From NCBI GenBank assembly GCA_003558145.1, contig PWMP01000059.1, positions 1 to 8,754 of the forward strand: 8,754 nt of DNA, in the 5' to 3' direction. The number at the start of each line of letters is the position of its first letter. Positions within the stretch are counted from its first letter, which is position 1. The notes beneath the pieces were generated by a model, which was not told the origin of the DNA, did not search any database, and saw only the letters and a list, made by a program, of their open reading frames with translations. The position numbers and the translations under genes were made by a program. Shown here in pieces: positions 6,478-8,754 of the stretch. Source of the stretch: Elusimicrobiota bacterium. Lineage in GTDB: Bacteria; CG03; SLGR01; PWQF01.

Positions 6478-7377
6478 ATGAGTAAAAAAGAAAAAATTGG
6501 CCCTTCAGAACTCGTCAATACTTTTTCTCCGCACGGGATCATAGAAGAAATAAAATATAACTTTGTTTTTTCCTACCCGGTTAAGGATTTTTTCAGGGTA
6601 CGGGAAACTTTTTCCGACACCGTAGCCCTTTTTGAAGGAAAGGTACAGGGTTACAAAAAATGCGGCACTCCTTATCACGATATAAATCATACCTGTGATG
6701 TCCTGCTGGCTTTTTCAAGAATACTGGACGGGTATAATATAAAAAATAAACCAATTCCGGTAAATAAAGCGGTTGCCGGACTGATAGCAGCTCTCCTGCA
6801 CGATACGGGTTTCATACAGAAATCGGGAGCAGTTGAGATTTCCAATGCCAGTTATATCCTGGAGCATGAAAAAAGAAGTATTGACTATGCCCTAGCCTAC
6901 CTTTCCGCGAAAGGCTACGACGAAGATTTTATCAGATCTGTTTCCTGCTTTATTGATATAACGGACCTGAACGTTTCAATGGAAAAAATAAAATTTGCCG
7001 ATGACTTTGACCGGCTTGTAGCGGCAATGCTTGGCAGCGCTGATTTGATAGGACAGATGGCGGCCAGGACCTACCTTGAACGGCTCCTGTTTTTATACAG
7101 GGAATTTCTTGAAGCCGGCATAGGCGGATACAAGTCAGAATATGATCTGCTTAAAAAGACGGTAAAATTTTACGACAGTATTGTTGTGCCCAGGCTTGAA
7201 AAAGATTTTGAAAACGTGAAGAAGTATACAGCTGTTCATTTCAAAAAAAGGTATGATATAGCCAAAGACCATTACGCGGCCTCAATAAGCAGTCAGCTAA
7301 ATTACCTTAAGAAAGTTGTGGAGCCGCCGCCGGATTCCTACAGGAAAAAACTGAGAAGATCCGAAAAAAACTCCTGA
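6478..7377 (+). CDS. HD/PDEase-fold metal-dependent phosphohydrolase
   Basis: 299 residues. The motif YHDINHTCDV at residues 66-75 matches the metal-binding YHNxxHxxDV signature of class I cyclic nucleotide phosphodiesterases. LIAALLHDTG (102-111) gives the HD pair H108-D109, and LGSADLIGQM (185-194) supplies the distal aspartate D189. These residues form the divalent metal site of the HD superfamily, so the enzyme is probably active on a phosphoester such as a cyclic nucleotide; the substrate cannot be read from the sequence. The C-terminal third is helical and lysine-rich, without a recognisable sensor domain or membrane segment, so it is cytoplasmic. The ATG at 6478 is the only reasonable start: the frame is open upstream to 6382 but has no start codon. 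Its stop is 3 bp from the stop of the convergent aminotransferase gene. Confidence 0.85.
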   Translation: MSKKEKIGPSELVNTFSPHGIIEEIKYNFVFSYPVKDFFRVRETFSDTVALFEGKVQGYKKCGTPYHDINHTCDVLLAFSRILDGYNIKNKPIPVNKAVAGLIAALLHDTGFIQKSGAVEISNASYILEHEKRSIDYALAYLSAKGYDEDFIRSVSCFIDITDLNVSMEKIKFADDFDRLVAAMLGSADLIGQMAARTYLERLLFLYREFLEAGIGGYKSEYDLLKKTVKFYDSIVVPRLEKDFENVKKYTAVHFKKRYDIAKDHYAASISSQLNYLKKVVEPPPDSYRKKLRRSEKNS

Positions 7378-7382
7378 GTTTT
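7364..7382. terminator. Weak bidirectional hairpin at the convergent stops
   Basis: AAAACTC (7367-7373), a two-base centre and GAGTTTT (7376-7382) form a perfect inverted repeat covering both stop codons. Read on the minus strand the hairpin ends in seven T's, the form of an intrinsic terminator for the aminotransferase operon. On the plus strand it is followed by an interrupted T-rich stretch. The stem is AT-rich, so its efficiency is doubtful. Confidence 0.4.
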
Positions 7383-8457
7383 ACTGTTTTTCCAGTTCCT
7401 TTTTAAGAGCGTCCAGAGCCCGGCGCAGATCCTTTTCAGCACACCAGCCCATATGGGCAATCCTGATTATCTTTCCTTTCAGGTGCGACTGGCCTCCGGC
7501 GAAAACCATCCTGGCGTTTTCTTCCAGGTTTGTAAGAATCTTTTTGCAGTCTTTCCCTTCGGGAACTTTAACAGCAGTAAGCCCGTTTGAGGGGCTTGTA
7601 GAAAAGAGTTCAAGACCCATATCCTGCAGAGCTTCGCGTGCCACTCCGGCAAGATCCCTGTGCCTCTGCCACACATTTTCTACACCCTCAGCCAGAATCA
7701 TCTCTATAGCCTTATCCAGGCCGTAGACCATATTTACTGCCGGAGTATAGGGGGTCTGCAGATTTTTCAGGGAAGCGGATGCTTTCTTTAAATCCCAGTA
7801 GTAGCTTTTGCGGGCATTGTTTTCGTATGCCCGTTTAGCTTTATCAGATACACACAGAAGACCCAGTCCGGGAGGATTCATAAGAGCCTTGTGTGAAGCG
7901 GCCACTACAACATCAACTCCCCACTGGTCTGTTTCAAGCTCTTCGCAGGACAGGCCGCTGACTGCATCAACTGCCAGAAGAGCGTTGGTTCCCCTTACTG
8001 CTTCGGCAATTTCCTTGATAGGATGAACAACCGCAGTAGATGTTTCCAGGAGAGTCGTAAACACTGCTTTTATGTCCGGGTTTGCCTGCAGGCTGTCTTT
8101 TATCTTCTGAGGGTCCACCGCTTCTCCCCAGGGGCAGTCAATTATTTCGGTTTCCACATCGAAAGCGCTGCACAGCTGAGCCCATCTCTGGCCAAATTTT
8201 CCGGCTATGATTACCAGAGCCTTGTCTCCTGGAGACGTGAGATTGACCACGGAAGCTTCCATTGCCCCCGTTCCCGAAGAAGAGAAAAGAAATATTTCTC
8301 CCTGGGAGCGGAATACAGAAGCTGAATTTTTTATAACGTTTTCGAATATGCCGCTGAACTCCTTTTTCCTGTGATGCATTACCTTGCCCGATATGGCCTT
8401 GAGTACTTCTTTTGGAACTTCTGTCGGCCCCGGAGTAAAAAGTCTTTTGTCTTTCAT
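7381..8457 (-). CDS. Class V PLP aminotransferase (serine-pyruvate/alanine-glyoxylate type), likely phosphoserine transamination
   Basis: 358 residues, the usual full length. FTPGPTEVP at residues 7-15 is the N-terminal signature of the alanine-glyoxylate/serine-pyruvate aminotransferase family. SSGTGAMEA (60-68) binds the PLP phosphate, VDAVSG (163-168) carries the aspartate (D164) pairing with the PLP nitrogen, and SHKALMNPPGLG (188-199) contains the Schiff-base lysine K190. The gene starts 3 bp after the stop of serA, and its Shine-Dalgarno sequence (AAGGAAA, 8464-8470) lies in the last codons of serA, so the two are an operon. Context suggests it converts 3-phosphohydroxypyruvate to phosphoserine in place of a classical SerC, with glutamate or alanine as donor. 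A serine-glyoxylate or alanine-glyoxylate role cannot be excluded. Confidence 0.9.
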   Translation of the reverse strand: MKDKRLFTPGPTEVPKEVLKAISGKVMHHRKKEFSGIFENVIKNSASVFRSQGEIFLFSSSGTGAMEASVVNLTSPGDKALVIIAGKFGQRWAQLCSAFDVETEIIDCPWGEAVDPQKIKDSLQANPDIKAVFTTLLETSTAVVHPIKEIAEAVRGTNALLAVDAVSGLSCEELETDQWGVDVVVAASHKALMNPPGLGLLCVSDKAKRAYENNARKSYYWDLKKASASLKNLQTPYTPAVNMVYGLDKAIEMILAEGVENVWQRHRDLAGVAREALQDMGLELFSTSPSNGLTAVKVPEGKDCKKILTNLEENARMVFAGGQSHLKGKIIRIAHMGWCAEKDLRRALDALKKELEKQ

Positions 8458-8460
8458 AAT

Positions 8461-8754
8461 TTATTTCCTTTCTTTGGATTCAACCTTATTTACCGCGGAC
8501 TCAATCTTTCCTTCTTTAAGATAGTCCGTCACCTGGCGCGCTATCATAAGGCCGCAGCGGGCCTGCGCTTCATCAGTAGAAGCGGCAAGGTGCGGCGTAT
8601 GGCAGATTCTTTCCGCCCCGCAAAGGGGAGAGTCAACGGGAGGCTCTTGTTCATAGACATCTATACAGGCTCCCCTTATCTTGCCCTCGCTTAAAGCAGC
8701 CGCAAGGGCCGACTCGTCAACAATACCGCCGCGTGAACAGTTGACTATGATAAC
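8461..8754 (-). CDS. serA: D-3-phosphoglycerate dehydrogenase, C-terminal 97 residues (N-terminus beyond the window)
   Basis: The last 97 codons of a D-isomer 2-hydroxyacid dehydrogenase, ending with TAA at 8463-8461. NCSRGGIVDE contains the catalytic arginine, GACIDVYEQEP the catalytic glutamate segment, and TPHLAASTDEAQ the catalytic histidine. These are the conserved NAD-domain elements of SerA, which oxidises 3-phosphoglycerate as the first step of serine synthesis. The protein ends about 20 residues after the usual 'AxxQVxDYLxxG' helix (KIESAVNKVESKERK), so it is the short form without a C-terminal ACT regulatory domain and probably lacks that mode of serine feedback. Other 2-hydroxyacid dehydrogenases are possible, but the adjacent transaminase favours SerA. 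Confidence 0.88.
   Translation of the reverse strand, partial: VIIVNCSRGGIVDESALAAALSEGKIRGACIDVYEQEPPVDSPLCGAERICHTPHLAASTDEAQARCGLMIARQVTDYLKEGKIESAVNKVESKERK

Noticed and set aside
7544..8694. Several plus-strand frames of 60-107 codons opposite the aminotransferase and serA
   Set aside because: All are antisense shadows of two well-conserved enzymes and have no ribosome binding sites or recognisable motifs.

Overview
The window looks like chromosomal DNA from an uncultured, probably Gram-negative bacterium of moderate GC. The evidence is a very large secreted protein built from GLUG, carbohydrate-binding-like and fibronectin III-like modules, a remnant of an O-antigen-ligase-type membrane protein carrying TPRs, and serine biosynthesis genes using a class V aminotransferase. 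This mix is common in candidate phyla such as Omnitrophota, Elusimicrobiota and their relatives. That placement is inference; no rRNA or other phylogenetic marker is present.

Positions 1-4887 (minus strand) are one uninterrupted reading frame of 1629 codons that runs off the left edge. It encodes an exported protein with three blocks of GLUG-type repeats (about 19 units), a CBM-like module between blocks 2 and 3, and a C-terminal stretch of FN3 / jelly-roll-like / FN3. I checked the frame line by line and saw no stop. Its start codon overlaps the stop of a small MerR-type gene (ATGA), and a second, paralogous MerR-type gene lies just upstream. The order is therefore promoter, merR-like A (5167-5388), merR-like B (4884-5120), giant surface protein, apparently one operon. 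The promoter (TTGACA, 17 bp, CATAAT) is bracketed by a 15-bp inverted repeat with 14/15 matching positions. The B gene is preceded in frame by ATG, ten codons and TGA, which is either a small leader ORF or a nonsense-truncated N-terminus. This regulatory module is the most interesting part of the window.

Positions 5579-6343 (minus) hold what appears to be the C-terminal end of an O-antigen ligase-like protein: a last membrane segment or two followed by three TPRs. The rest of the ligase is missing, so this is probably a truncated gene, although an ATG ORF of 205 codons remains open.

Positions 6478-7377 (plus) encode an HD/PDEase-fold phosphohydrolase, probably from a leaderless transcript. 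It converges, with only 3 bp between stop codons, on a two-gene serine biosynthesis operon on the minus strand: serA (8461-8754, cut by the right edge) followed by a class V aminotransferase (7381-8457), which probably transaminates phosphohydroxypyruvate.
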